Assembly (NCBI RefSeq): GCF_002156965.1
Contig: NZ_CP021324.1
Span: 1,252,681 to 1,316,680 of the forward strand
DNA from: Candidatus Nitrosomarinus catalina
GTDB taxonomy: Archaea > Thermoproteota > Nitrososphaeria > Nitrososphaerales > Nitrosopumilaceae
Direction of reading: 5' to 3'
Length of the DNA: 64,000 nucleotides
Position 1 is the first letter of the stretch. Each line of letters begins with the position of its first letter. Below, one piece after another: positions 34,527-43,898 of the stretch. The notes under the pieces are model-generated. The model was not told where the DNA came from, made no database searches, and worked only from the letters and a program-made list of their open reading frames with translations. Both the position numbers and the translations under genes were made by a program.

Positions 34527-36071
34527 CTAATATTTTCGTAGTAATGCAGATATTCCCATAATAATACCAGAACTAATCATTCCAATTGTTCCAAAATATT
34601 CATTTGATTGAAATAATAACACAGAACCAATGAAAATAGCAGAAGAAAAAATACTTCCACTAATCAACACAACTGGTTTACGTTTTTTCATATATACTTC
34701 AACTTCATTCATTAGTTTCTCCATATCTGAACCAACTCTCAAAGTTGAATTGATTGATTTTAGAAAACTATCAAAAGAAATTTTTAATTCTTCAAGATAT
34801 GCACCTGTGATTAAATTTTCTTGTTCTAAAATATTTTTTAAAACTTTTAAAAATTTAAAATCAACGTCATGTGTTTTGTAAATTCCTTCAATAATTGAAG
34901 CCATTCTCAAATATAATGCCAAATTTTTTGGTAAGATAAATGGAAATTTACTCATAGTTTTATTTGCTAATTCCATCAAACTTTCCACTTCCATTTCATC
35001 AGGTTTATCACCATGCATAGAACGAATTGATAATTCAATTCCTTTTTCAATTACCGATCTATTGTAATCAGGAGTTAACATTTTGAGATCATCCATTGCA
35101 GAAACTACTCTTGAGGGATTCTTTTCCACTAGTGCAAGATACAATCGGATTAAATTAATTCGTGTTTTGTTATTTATTCTTCCAACCATTCCATAGTCAT
35201 ATAGAATTAATTTTCCTTCATCAGTAACTGAAATATTTCCTGGATGCGGATCTGCATGAAAAATTGAATGTTTCAAAAGCATTGTGAAAAAAATCTGATG
35301 AACGTCAATGACTAATTGTTGTCTATCGATGTTTTTTTTATCTAGGGCTTCTACATTTGTGACTTTAATTCCAGGCAAATATTCCATGGTAAGTACATTT
35401 TTTGAAGAAAAGTCATCAAAAACTGAGGGTACAATTACCTTAGAATTGTTTGCCATATCATTTTTAATTTCTTTAAGATTTTTGGATTCATTAGTATAAT
35501 CTAATTCTTCATGAATTGTTTCAATGAATTGTGAGAGCATTGTTTTGGCTGAGTATCTTAAATTTGAATCAACAAATCTTAATGCCAATGGCAGTATTTT
35601 TTTTAGAATTTTAAGATCTTTTTCAACTACTTTTTCAATTCCGGGTCTTTTTACTTTAATTACTATTTGTTGACCAGAAATTGACCCTCTATACACTTGT
35701 CCTAATGATGCTCCTGAAATAGAAGTTGGATCAATATTATCAAATTTTTCATTTATCAATCCAATATCTTTTTCAATTATTGGTTTTACTTGTTCAAAAG
35801 GAGCAGCAGGTACACTATCTTGTAATTTTGATAATTCTTGTAAATATGGTTGTGGTAAAATATCTGCTCTAGATGATAACCATTGTCCTAATTTTATGTA
35901 AACTGGCCCCAATGAAATAAAAGTTTCAAGAACTTTAGTTGCATTTTTTTTAAATTGAGTTGGATCAATTTCATTTTTATTTTGATTGATCCATTTCTTT
36001 CTGTCTTTACGCAATGCCAAAATAGATGGCAAAAGTTTAATCAAAATTTTTACGGTTCTAATGGCATACAT
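34527..36071 (-). CDS. ABC1/UbiB-family atypical kinase
   Basis: A 514-residue member of the ABC1/UbiB/ADCK family. The family-specific KxGQ motif appears in 'YIKLGQWLSSRAD' (about residues 58-70), the Ala-rich loop in 'ASLGQVYRG', the catalytic-loop Asp in 'FHADPHPGN' and the metal Asp in 'ILYDYGMVG'. Two or more hydrophobic segments near the C-terminus anchor it. In other organisms such proteins support quinone or isoprenoid lipid metabolism. It follows the 132-residue gene by 4 bp. Confidence 0.9.
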   Translation of the reverse strand: MYAIRTVKILIKLLPSILALRKDRKKWINQNKNEIDPTQFKKNATKVLETFISLGPVYIKLGQWLSSRADILPQPYLQELSKLQDSVPAAPFEQVKPIIEKDIGLINEKFDNIDPTSISGASLGQVYRGSISGQQIVIKVKRPGIEKVVEKDLKILKKILPLALRFVDSNLRYSAKTMLSQFIETIHEELDYTNESKNLKEIKNDMANNSKVIVPSVFDDFSSKNVLTMEYLPGIKVTNVEALDKKNIDRQQLVIDVHQIFFTMLLKHSIFHADPHPGNISVTDEGKLILYDYGMVGRINNKTRINLIRLYLALVEKNPSRVVSAMDDLKMLTPDYNRSVIEKGIELSIRSMHGDKPDEMEVESLMELANKTMSKFPFILPKNLALYLRMASIIEGIYKTHDVDFKFLKVLKNILEQENLITGAYLEELKISFDSFLKSINSTLRVGSDMEKLMNEVEVYMKKRKPVVLISGSIFSSAIFIGSVLLFQSNEYFGTIGMISSGIIMGISALLRKY

Positions 36072-36075
36072 AAAA

Positions 36076-36474
36076 TCACTCCAAATGTTTTTTTATTTTC
36101 TTAGTTGTCTCATATGCCAGATATCCAGACATTAATGAAGATGCTAATACATTAGCTATGGATAATTTTTTAGAGTTTTTAGATGATAGATTTTTTGCAG
36201 TGTTTATTCCACTGAATATTCCACAAGCAATTCCAATTAATACTTCAGGAGCATCATAAACTAAATGACCAATGGGGTTTACTCTAGGATCAATTTTATC
36301 TGTATGAACTAAAAATTTATCATCATATTCTCTGATATGCAAATTTCCATAACGATATTGTTTTAGAGCTCCATTTTTTTGTCCAAGGATTGTTTCTTCT
36401 GCTTCTTCAAGCATGAATTCACGTAACTCTTTAGGAACTTCAATTTCATCACCAGGCATAAGATGAATATACAA
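36076..36474 (-). CDS. Unknown protein upstream of the UbiB-like gene
   Basis: The frame begins with TTG 36474, but the ATG five codons on (36459, 'MPGDEIEVPKEL') is the more natural start. The N-terminal half is soluble and acidic. The second half has Gly/Ala-rich, weakly hydrophobic segments ('GIACGIFSGINTA', 'IANVLASSLMSGYLAYETT') that may lie in or on the membrane. It precedes the ABC1/UbiB gene by 4 bp, so they probably act together. No family recognised. Confidence 0.6.
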   Translation of the reverse strand: MYIHLMPGDEIEVPKELREFMLEEAEETILGQKNGALKQYRYGNLHIREYDDKFLVHTDKIDPRVNPIGHLVYDAPEVLIGIACGIFSGINTAKNLSSKNSKKLSIANVLASSLMSGYLAYETTKKIKKHLE

Positions 36475-36552
36475 TAATTGCTTATAATCCTAGATCAAAA
36501 AAAAATGTGCCTAGTTTTGATTCCATAGTAATTAATTCTCATTAATTTAATT

Positions 36553-36735
36553 TTACAAATTATTTTTTGTAAATAAAATAAAACTAGCACCAAATGAAAT
36601 TAACATTATAATTCCAGGAATATATGCATAATTAAATTCCATATCAGGATGGTTTTGTTCGTGATAGTAATTAATCGCAAAAGTTAATATCAAAAAAATT
36701 ACTCCAATAAAAGTTAGTTTTCTATGATTTTGCAA
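36553..36735 (-). CDS. Two-helix membrane protein (60 aa)
   Basis: A 60-residue protein with a TTG start and two membrane helices (about 6-22 and 35-54) joined by a His/Asn/Asp loop ('YYHEQNHPDMEF'). It is on the same strand as the coiled-coil and ABC-system genes upstream, 46 bp after them. No family recognised. Confidence 0.5.
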   Translation of the reverse strand: MQNHRKLTFIGVIFLILTFAINYYHEQNHPDMEFNYAYIPGIIMLISFGASFILFTKNNL

Positions 36736-36781
36736 TAATTATCAAATAATTAATTACTATATGAATTTAGAAAAATTAAGT

Positions 36782-37120
36782 TCAAGGATCTGTTTCTATT
36801 TCAGATAATTTAGTAATTATCTGCTCTAATTCTAATTTATTTTCATTTATGACTTGCTTTAAAACTTCAATTTCATTATTTATTTGATTGATATTGACAT
36901 CATCAGAATTTTTAATTTTATTTTCTAATTCGTTTAAAATTTTTTGATTGTATTGATTAATTTTTTCTAATTCATTTTTATATTTTAATAAATTATCATA
37001 TTGATCAGACATTTTGGAAAATTCTGCATAATTAGAATTTGAAATAAAACCTGTTGCAATTATTAAACTTCCTACAGATAATGTTATAATTAAAATAATA
37101 ATTGTTAATCTCAGTTTCAT
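36782..37120 (-). CDS. Membrane-anchored coiled-coil protein (112 aa)
   Basis: A 112-residue protein: one N-terminal membrane helix (about 5-26) followed by about 80 residues of charged heptad repeats ('NQYNQKILNELENKIKNSDD', 'EIEVLKQVINENKLELEQI'). It would stand outside the membrane as a rod. It lies 39 bp downstream of the CARDB-like surface protein gene of the ABC/FtsX cluster and may be a structural partner. Confidence 0.6.
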   Translation of the reverse strand: MKLRLTIIILIITLSVGSLIIATGFISNSNYAEFSKMSDQYDNLLKYKNELEKINQYNQKILNELENKIKNSDDVNINQINNEIEVLKQVINENKLELEQIITKLSEIETDP

Positions 37121-37159
37121 TTCATCACCATACTATTTTTCCTGATTTAAAATTAGTTA

Positions 37160-38476
37160 TTATTTTTGATTGTTCTTATTTTTACGCCTACGAATCATAA
37201 AGACCACAATTCCAATTACAATTATTATAGGAATTGCCACATATCCAGAATTAAAACTATCTTCTTCAACAGGAGAAATTTCATTAACTAAAATTGTAGT
37301 TTCATAGGGAAGGAAAATTTCATCCCTTACACTATCTTTGTATCTTACAGTAATTGTAACATCATGCTCACCATATTCTGGTTCACCCTCAAATTCTATT
37401 GGAATATTAAATGGAACTGGTGCATCTGTTTCGATTTCATCAATAAATTGAGTATTAGATTTAATGTTAGAATTATCGTTGGCATTAAGAGTTACAAAAC
37501 CAAATAATGCATCTTCGTTTCCTTCATTGATTATTTCACCAATTACCATTTGTGTTCCAGATAATTCAATGACTTTTACATTGAAAACAGTAAGATCAAT
37601 CAAACCTCGAATGTAGAAATCAAGAATTTTTGAAATAGTTTCTTTATCACCATGTGTATTATAATATGTAATAGATAATGGAATTCGAAGAGTATCACCT
37701 TTCAATGATTCAGGGACATAAACATCAGCAGTAAAGGAATCATATGATTTTGCACCAATATTTCCCAAATCCCAACTAGACTCAAGAATCAAAACATTCT
37801 CAATATTTGTAATAGATGCGGTATTAGATGAAAGTGATGTTTGTGCATTATCTATAGTAACATCAACTGCAGACATTGGTGCAGTTCCATCATTAACAAT
37901 ATCTATTAGAATATTATTTGATTTCAATGAAGTAAGAAATGTTTCAGATGCTCTAACGTTAATTGTACTATCTCCAGTTACTTTAAAGTCAAAAGTAGAA
38001 AATGATGATCTAACACCCGACTCTCTTAATCTGGAATAATCAACTTTAACAGTTCCAGAATATTGTTGAATGTCAATATTTTCATCAATATTTACATAAA
38101 AAGTCAAATGGAAATTTGTTCCAGCTAAAGAATTAGTGTTGGTGTTAGCATCAATTGTTGAACCAGGTCCATCTGAACCTGAAAATCCAAATGGTAATGA
38201 GAGTTTTCCTTCAATTCCAGTAATATCCTGAGTTCCTACATTAGCAAATTCAATTGTAAATGGAACATTGTTATCCCCACTACCAACTTCTATTTTGCTA
38301 TTCAGTGTACCAAAATATGCATCTAATAATTTTACATCGCCAAAATCTCTTTCAAATGCTGAATCACCAAAGTTTCCAGATTGTATTGGTCCATCTTTCC
38401 AATCAGCAAATGAAGATGAAATAAACAATGGGGAAAGTCCAATTAAAAATAAAGTTAATAGCAATTTAGAATTCAT
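37160..38476 (-). CDS. Membrane-anchored surface protein, CARDB/COG1361-like
   Basis: A 438-residue protein: signal peptide (1-24, ending FADW), several beta-sandwich domains with 'VPFTIEFANVGTQDITG' and 'IVNDGTAPMSAVDV' patterns typical of CARDB-like domains in archaeal S-layer-type proteins, and a C-terminal membrane helix followed by 'RRRKNKNNQK'. Its ATG overlaps the stop of the ABC ATPase gene (TAATG). Archaeal FtsX-type ABC systems are often paired with such a protein, so it is probably the outer partner of this transporter. Confidence 0.75.
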   Translation of the reverse strand: MNSKLLLTLFLIGLSPLFISSSFADWKDGPIQSGNFGDSAFERDFGDVKLLDAYFGTLNSKIEVGSGDNNVPFTIEFANVGTQDITGIEGKLSLPFGFSGSDGPGSTIDANTNTNSLAGTNFHLTFYVNIDENIDIQQYSGTVKVDYSRLRESGVRSSFSTFDFKVTGDSTINVRASETFLTSLKSNNILIDIVNDGTAPMSAVDVTIDNAQTSLSSNTASITNIENVLILESSWDLGNIGAKSYDSFTADVYVPESLKGDTLRIPLSITYYNTHGDKETISKILDFYIRGLIDLTVFNVKVIELSGTQMVIGEIINEGNEDALFGFVTLNANDNSNIKSNTQFIDEIETDAPVPFNIPIEFEGEPEYGEHDVTITVRYKDSVRDEIFLPYETTILVNEISPVEEDSFNSGYVAIPIIIVIGIVVFMIRRRKNKNNQK

Positions 38477-39180
38477 TATACAGTAATCTCCATTGTTGAA
38501 TGTTCTTCATCTTCAAATGCTTTACCATCTTTAATTGTAATAACTTTATCAACATCACCAAAATGATGCCTATCGTGAGTAACAATTACAAAAGTTTGAT
38601 TAAGTTTTTTTGCCATTGATTTCATCAAATCAACAATTAGTTGTGATGTTACTGAATCAAGATTGCCTGTTGGTTCATCAGCTAAAACAATTGAAGGTTT
38701 GTTGATTAAGCCTCTTGCTATAGCTACTCTTTGAGCTTGTCCACCTGAGATTTTATTGGCTCGTTTTTGGACTTGATCCTCTAAACCAACTGCTTTAAGT
38801 AAATCTCGAGCTTCTTTTTCAGAACTTGAATTAGTTCCAGCAATTTGTATTGGCAATAATATATTTTCTAAAACTGAAAGATCAGATAAAAGGTTAGAAA
38901 ATTGAAAAATAAAACCTAATTTCTTATTTCTGAAAGAAGAAATTTGATCATCATTAAGACTAGTAGTATTTGTTTCATCAATGAAAATTTCACCATTTGT
39001 TGGGCTATCTAAAAGCCCAATCATATTCAATAATGTAGATTTTCCAGATCCTGAACTTCCAACAATTAAAACAACATCACCTCTTTCAATTGAAAAAGAT
39101 ACATCATCTAGAGCTTTAACTTCATTGTCTCCGTCACCATAAATTTTGGTTAAATGATTAACTTCAAGTACTTTAGCCAG
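38476..39180 (-). CDS. LolD/MacB-type ABC ATPase with a likely CTG start
   Basis: The first ATG (39030) lies after the P-loop, so it cannot be the true start. Reading upstream in frame adds 'VLEVNHLTKIYG', 'ALDDVSFSIERGD' and a full Walker A 'GSSGSGKST'. The frame is open back to a TGA at 39186-39184, and the only plausible start there is CTG at 39180, giving 234 residues, the usual length. The signature is 'ISGGQAQR' and the Walker B 'IVLADEP'. It would overlap the permease gene by 8 bases. It powers the FtsX-like permease. Confidence 0.88.
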   Translation of the reverse strand: MAKVLEVNHLTKIYGDGDNEVKALDDVSFSIERGDVVLIVGSSGSGKSTLLNMIGLLDSPTNGEIFIDETNTTSLNDDQISSFRNKKLGFIFQFSNLLSDLSVLENILLPIQIAGTNSSSEKEARDLLKAVGLEDQVQKRANKISGGQAQRVAIARGLINKPSIVLADEPTGNLDSVTSQLIVDLMKSMAKKLNQTFVIVTHDRHHFGDVDKVITIKDGKAFEDEEHSTMEITV

Positions 39181-40372
39181 TTCTCATCGCCTCCACAGGT
39201 AGTAATTTTGTTGCTCTATACGATGGGTATAGTGAAGCAATGATGGCTAAGATGAATGATGCCAGAGCTGTTTGAATAATTTTTTCCCAATTGTAACTAA
39301 CTTCAAGTGGCAAACTGTTATTGAAAGACATTTTTGTTTCTTTTGCGTAAATTGTGTATCCTAATCCAGTAGCAGTTCCAACTCCAGCACCAATTGCCCC
39401 AATTAACATACCTTGAAAAATAAAAATTATCAAAATATCTTTTCTTTTTGCACCAATTGCTCTCATTACACCAATTTCCTTAGTTTTTCCATTTACTAAC
39501 ATCATTTGAATTGTGACAATTGCAAATGCTGAGGACATCATTCCAAAGTAACCAATCATGTTAATCATTGCAATACCAGATCTAAAACCAGCAAGTTGTT
39601 GTTCAGCAGATTCCTCAATAGTTTCTGCTAGAAAATCATCATTTGGAAATGATAGTAGGAAGAATTCTTTGACTTCAAATGCTTTAGTTGGATCATTTAA
39701 TTTTACCATAATTGATCCTGTCTGACCTTCTCTATTTGTCATATCACGTAATGTGTCAATATGTATAACTGCACTATAATCAAATCCTTGACCACCTGGT
39801 GATTTTGCAATTCCAGATACAGTAAATCTTTTTGTTTGTTCTTCACCCCATCTATCAATAATTGTAACTTTGACATTATCACCAACTACAGCTCCTCCAA
39901 GATCATTTGAAACAGTATTTCCTAAAACAATAGAATTTCTTGAGAAAACATAAGTTCCTTCTGTGACAGTTTCATGAACAGTTGATGCTCTAATGTCATT
40001 GAATGGATCAACACCCACTACAGGTATTCTAGTTTTTTCAATTAAATTTCCATTCTTTGTTATTTCCATTTCTGCTGTTGCTGAAAGCCGGGGAGTCGCC
40101 GCTACAACATAAGAAATTCTTTCAAACCAACTTACAATAGACGAATCAGATTTATCGATGTAGTCATCTTCATTGGTTACAAGAATATCGCCATTACGAT
40201 ATTCACTGATATCTCTAACAATTGCATCAAAAAGTCCCTGAAAAATTACAAAATTTACGTGAATAACTAAAATTCCGATTGTTACAGCTAAAACTGCACC
40301 GATCAAACTACCTCTTTTGTTGAAAAGCATTCTTTTTGCTAATTTCATTCGGTAATCCATGAAATAATTCAA
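39173..40372 (-). CDS. FtsX/MacB-like ABC permease
   Basis: A 399-residue protein: one N-terminal membrane helix, a large outer domain (about 45-265, 'PRLSATAEMEITKNG', 'VVGVDPFNDIRA') and three C-terminal helices with 'KTKEIGVMRAIGAKRKDILIIF' pattern at about 295-315, which defines the family. TTG start at 40372, or ATG four codons on. With the ATPase it forms a mechanotransmission-type ABC system for export or envelope remodelling. The operon continues with a surface protein, a coiled-coil rod and a two-helix protein. Confidence 0.88.
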   Translation of the reverse strand: MNYFMDYRMKLAKRMLFNKRGSLIGAVLAVTIGILVIHVNFVIFQGLFDAIVRDISEYRNGDILVTNEDDYIDKSDSSIVSWFERISYVVAATPRLSATAEMEITKNGNLIEKTRIPVVGVDPFNDIRASTVHETVTEGTYVFSRNSIVLGNTVSNDLGGAVVGDNVKVTIIDRWGEEQTKRFTVSGIAKSPGGQGFDYSAVIHIDTLRDMTNREGQTGSIMVKLNDPTKAFEVKEFFLLSFPNDDFLAETIEESAEQQLAGFRSGIAMINMIGYFGMMSSAFAIVTIQMMLVNGKTKEIGVMRAIGAKRKDILIIFIFQGMLIGAIGAGVGTATGLGYTIYAKETKMSFNNSLPLEVSYNWEKIIQTALASFILAIIASLYPSYRATKLLPVEAMRTG

Positions 40373-40475
40373 AAAGTCTGATATTTAACATATATCTTTC
40401 CTAGTGCTAAATTACAGACAATTTTATATCATATTAGTTATTTCTATATTTTATGGAGTCACAATAAGTGATAAA

Positions 40476-41378
40476 ATGGACAATTTTGATATACAGATTC
40501 TAAGTAGATTATTAAACAATTGTAGAGAATCTGACAGGCAAATAGGAATAGAATTAGGAATGTCTGGAGGAGCTGTTAACTCAAGGATACGTAAAATGCA
40601 GAAACTAGAGATTATTGAAAAATTTGTAGTGAAAGTTGAACCACCAGTCTTAGGATACGGTGTGTTGTATTTTGTAATATCAGGAGAAAATATGAAAGAA
40701 GTATTAGAACAAGTTAGCTTAGTAGGAGAACCTCATTTTGTGGCACCTTGTGTTGGTGGAATTACAGTTTGTAGTATAATTGTAAAAGAAAATTTAGAAC
40801 AAAAAATCGAACTTGCGAAAAAACTAATGAAGGATTTTAAAGTATTATCAATCTTTGAAGCAGAAAATCCAGGATTTAAAACAAATCTAACAAAAACAGA
40901 TTTACAAATTTTAGATGAATTAATAAAAGATCCTAGAGAAAAAATTGAAACTCTTGCAAAAAATACAAGAATGTCAACAAAAACAATTACAAGATGTATT
41001 GACAAATTACAAAAAAATGAAGGAATTCAATTTACCACAGTATATGATCCTAAAAAAATAAAAAAATTTATCCCATATGCAATCATCACATGGATTGAAG
41101 GGGATTTAAAAGAAACATTAGAAAGAATGAATAAAGAATTTTCTAATGCATATTTACAAATTCCTTTTATTGCAAAAAATCAAATTGTCTTATTTTTGTA
41201 TAGTAATAATATTTACAAAATAGATGAACTAACACAAAAAGTCAGAAATCTTAAAAATATTAAATCTGCAGATCTATTTATTCCTAAAAAGATTTCATTT
41301 TACGATAACTGGATAAAAAAGACAATTATAGATTTTAAAAAATCATCTAAACTACATTTGACGTACCAAACAAATTAA
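40476..41378 (+). CDS. Double-domain Lrp/AsnC-like regulator
   Basis: From ATG 40476 the product is about 300 residues; the frame is open further upstream but the extra part is hydrophobic and unlike the family. It has two Lrp-type units: a DNA-binding helix-turn-helix at the start ('DIQILSRLLNNC', 'GMSGGAVNSRIRKM') with a ligand-type domain, then a second helix-turn-helix ('DLQILDELIKDP', 'RMSTKTITRCIDKL') with another domain. It diverges from the FtsX permease gene and may control it. Confidence 0.82.
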   Translation: MDNFDIQILSRLLNNCRESDRQIGIELGMSGGAVNSRIRKMQKLEIIEKFVVKVEPPVLGYGVLYFVISGENMKEVLEQVSLVGEPHFVAPCVGGITVCSIIVKENLEQKIELAKKLMKDFKVLSIFEAENPGFKTNLTKTDLQILDELIKDPREKIETLAKNTRMSTKTITRCIDKLQKNEGIQFTTVYDPKKIKKFIPYAIITWIEGDLKETLERMNKEFSNAYLQIPFIAKNQIVLFLYSNNIYKIDELTQKVRNLKNIKSADLFIPKKISFYDNWIKKTIIDFKKSSKLHLTYQTN

Positions 41379-41402
41379 ATAATAACAGTATTCAAAAACA
41401 AT

Positions 41403-41918
41403 GTGAAAAAAGAAAAACTGTACAAAGGAAAATTATTTGAATTAAATGCATATTATATGAAAGTAGAGCATAGAAAAGTTCGTAGAGAAGTTATTGAACA
41501 TCCAGGTGCTGCTGCAATGCTTGCTTTTGATGAAAAAGGTAAAGTTTTGCTAGTTAAACAACATCGATATCCACATGGTTATATTCTAGAAATTCCAGCC
41601 GGTACTTTAGAAAAAAAAGAGAAACCAATTGATTGTGCCTATAGGGAATTAATTGAGGAAACGGGATATGAAGCCAAAAAAATGACTAAATTAATTTCAT
41701 ATTTTCCATCAGTAGGCTATAACAAAGAAGAAATTCATATTTTTGTAGCATCAGGTACAAAAAAGAAATTTGATTTAAAATTAGATAATGATGAATTCAT
41801 TACTGTTGTAAAAATGGATATTAAAAAATTAATTGGAATGATAAAATCTGGAAAAATTATTGATTCCAAAACAATTTGTGCAGTAATGGTTTACGCTGCA
41901 AAGAAAAAATTATTGTAA
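41403..41918 (+). CDS. Nudix hydrolase (ADP-ribose pyrophosphatase type)
   Basis: A 171-residue protein with a GTG start. The Nudix box runs 'GTLEKKEKPIDCAYRELIEE' plus TGY (about residues 63-85), with all metal-binding Glu present. The position and spacing fit the ADP-ribose/NDP-sugar branch, which hydrolyses ADP-ribose and similar compounds. It lies 24 bp after the Lrp-type regulator and may be co-transcribed with it. Confidence 0.9.
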   Translation: MKKEKLYKGKLFELNAYYMKVEHRKVRREVIEHPGAAAMLAFDEKGKVLLVKQHRYPHGYILEIPAGTLEKKEKPIDCAYRELIEETGYEAKKMTKLISYFPSVGYNKEEIHIFVASGTKKKFDLKLDNDEFITVVKMDIKKLIGMIKSGKIIDSKTICAVMVYAAKKKLL

Positions 41919-41955
41919 TTATTCTTCACAAGTATTCATTAAAAATAATAATATT

Positions 41956-42933
41956 TTATTGATAACTTGGTTTAACCAAATCAGTAATATCAGACCAGGA
42001 TTGTAAAATCTTTTCAAACATATAGATCAAATCAAACAATGGCAAAGATATTTGCTTCTCACTTTCTAAAGAGGAACGTATTTTTGTAATTTTTGCAGAG
42101 TTAGTTTTTTGTAATCTAATTGCATTAATTGCAAGCATTCTATTATTAGAAATAAATGAATCAATTGATTTAATTTGTATTTCGTCTATGTCTTTTGCAA
42201 AATCATATAATTTTTTTAATTCGTTTTTAGATAAATTTGATTTAATCAGTGATTTAGATAATTCTACAACTGTATCACCTGCTATTTCAAGCGTGTTTGC
42301 AGCAATTCTGTAATCAAGAATATCAATATTTTCTAAATTAAAAATTCCAGCTAGTCTAGTATCCATTATAGTACTTCGAATTAATCTTACAAGAAGAAAA
42401 TATTGTCTATTAATTTCAGCATCACGATTTGCAATTGTTTCAAGATTTGTTTTATCCCCATTTTTTAATGCTAATACAACATCATTAAACATTCCAAGTG
42501 CAATTGAACTCATTCGTTTTAAGATATTTTGTGGATTGATTGATGTTTCATCTAGTAAGAATTGAACGGAGATATTTGTTGCATCTTCGTCAATAATTTC
42601 TAGTCCAACTAATTTTCTCATTGAACCACGAACATTTTCTCTATCATTAATTGAGATTGAGGATTTTCCCACAATACGTATTATGTCAAATCCTAAAAGA
42701 TACGCACCTGTAATTGTTGGCACAATACCCTCACCTTCTGATAAAGGATATGAAATTTCAACTTCTTTTGAAGGCCTCTTACTTAGTTGTGTTCTAATTG
42801 AGAGATTATTTTGATTTGTTTCGATTTCAACTTGATTACTTTTACTTAGTTCATTTGCATCAATCCATTCTTTTGGAAGAGAAACAAGAATACTGCTACC
42901 AATTTTTTGTAGGCGTCGAGTGAACGTAGTCAA
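41956..42933 (-). CDS. PhoU-domain regulator with AbrB-type N-terminus
   Basis: A 325-residue protein, TTG start. An AbrB/SpoVT swapped-hairpin domain ('TRRLQKIGSSILVSLPKEW', residues 4-22 onward) is followed by two PhoU-like helical bundles. Such fusions are frequent in archaea and are thought to link DNA binding to phosphate sensing, but no pst transport gene is nearby. Divergent from the CoA operon, with 57 bp between. Confidence 0.85.
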   Translation of the reverse strand: MTTFTRRLQKIGSSILVSLPKEWIDANELSKSNQVEIETNQNNLSIRTQLSKRPSKEVEISYPLSEGEGIVPTITGAYLLGFDIIRIVGKSSISINDRENVRGSMRKLVGLEIIDEDATNISVQFLLDETSINPQNILKRMSSIALGMFNDVVLALKNGDKTNLETIANRDAEINRQYFLLVRLIRSTIMDTRLAGIFNLENIDILDYRIAANTLEIAGDTVVELSKSLIKSNLSKNELKKLYDFAKDIDEIQIKSIDSFISNNRMLAINAIRLQKTNSAKITKIRSSLESEKQISLPLFDLIYMFEKILQSWSDITDLVKPSYQ

Positions 42934-42990
42934 TTTATATTAATTTAAATTATTTAAGCCAAGTATTAATATTTTCCAAATATCTCAAAT

Positions 42991-43893
42991 TTGATCATTA
43001 TGGCAACAGCATTTTGTCCAGCCCACATCACAGGTTTCTTTAAGGCTGAATTAAGCAAAAAAGATTCAAAACAATTAGGCTCACTGGGTGCAGGATTTTC
43101 CATAGAAAAAGGTGTAAAAACTACAGTTACAGTTAGAGAGAAAACAAAACATGACATTTCAAATTTTACAATCAAAGTCAATGGTTTTGAATCAGGAGAT
43201 ATGAAAGTGTCAGAATTAATTCTAAGCAAATTTTCGGCAGAAGGGAAATTTGTAAATATTATACACGAAATTGAAGTTCCTGTTGGATATGGATTTGGAT
43301 GCAGTGCAGCAGTTGCATTATCACTTGCAATTGCATTAAATGATGCATTAAAATCTAAATTATCTAGAATTGAAGTTGCACAAATAGCACATGATGTTGA
43401 AATAGAATGTAAAACAGGATTAGGAGACGTTTTAGCATCATATCATGGTGGATTTGAAATTAGAGACAAACCAGGTGCACCAGGAATTGGACATGTTCAA
43501 AAAATTAATTTAAATAAAATTTCTATAATCATGATATGTTTTTCTCCAATTTCAACAAGTAAATTTATCAAAGAAAGATTATCAGAAATTAATGGTCTTG
43601 GTGGAAAAATGGTCAATGAATTATTGGAATCAAAGAATTATGAACATTTTCAAGAAATGTCTTTAGAATTTGCAAAATATGTAAATGTGATGACACCTAG
43701 AATGCAAAAAGTAGTCAATGAATTATCAAATAATAATATTAAATGTGGTATAGCATTATTTGGCGAAACAATTTTTTCAATGATTCCAAAAGAAAACGAA
43801 GAAAATGTTTTAAAAATCTTAAAAAAATTTTCGGATGGAATAATTATAAAATCAAAATTAGATGATGTAGGTGCTAGAATTCTTAATAATTAA
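42991..43893 (+). CDS. Pantoate kinase (archaeal CoA pathway)
   Basis: A 300-residue GHMP-fold kinase. It starts 'MATAFCPAHITGFF' (from the ATG at 43000; the frame begins at 42991) and has the ATP loop 'PVGYGFGCSAAVALSLA'. Archaea make 4-phosphopantoate with this enzyme instead of using pantothenate kinase. The next genes encode the rest of the route, which confirms the call. Confidence 0.92.
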   Translation: MIIMATAFCPAHITGFFKAELSKKDSKQLGSLGAGFSIEKGVKTTVTVREKTKHDISNFTIKVNGFESGDMKVSELILSKFSAEGKFVNIIHEIEVPVGYGFGCSAAVALSLAIALNDALKSKLSRIEVAQIAHDVEIECKTGLGDVLASYHGGFEIRDKPGAPGIGHVQKINLNKISIIMICFSPISTSKFIKERLSEINGLGGKMVNELLESKNYEHFQEMSLEFAKYVNVMTPRMQKVVNELSNNNIKCGIALFGETIFSMIPKENEENVLKILKKFSDGIIIKSKLDDVGARILNN

Positions 43894-43898
43894 AAAAT

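Noticed and set aside
39030-39030. ATG at 39030 as start of the LolD-type ATPase
   Set aside because: It would remove the whole N-terminal part including the P-loop, which is intact in frame upstream.
40396-40475. Upstream extension of the Lrp-like regulator to ATG 40404
   Set aside because: The added 24 residues are hydrophobic and unlike the family; ATG 40476 gives a standard Lrp start.
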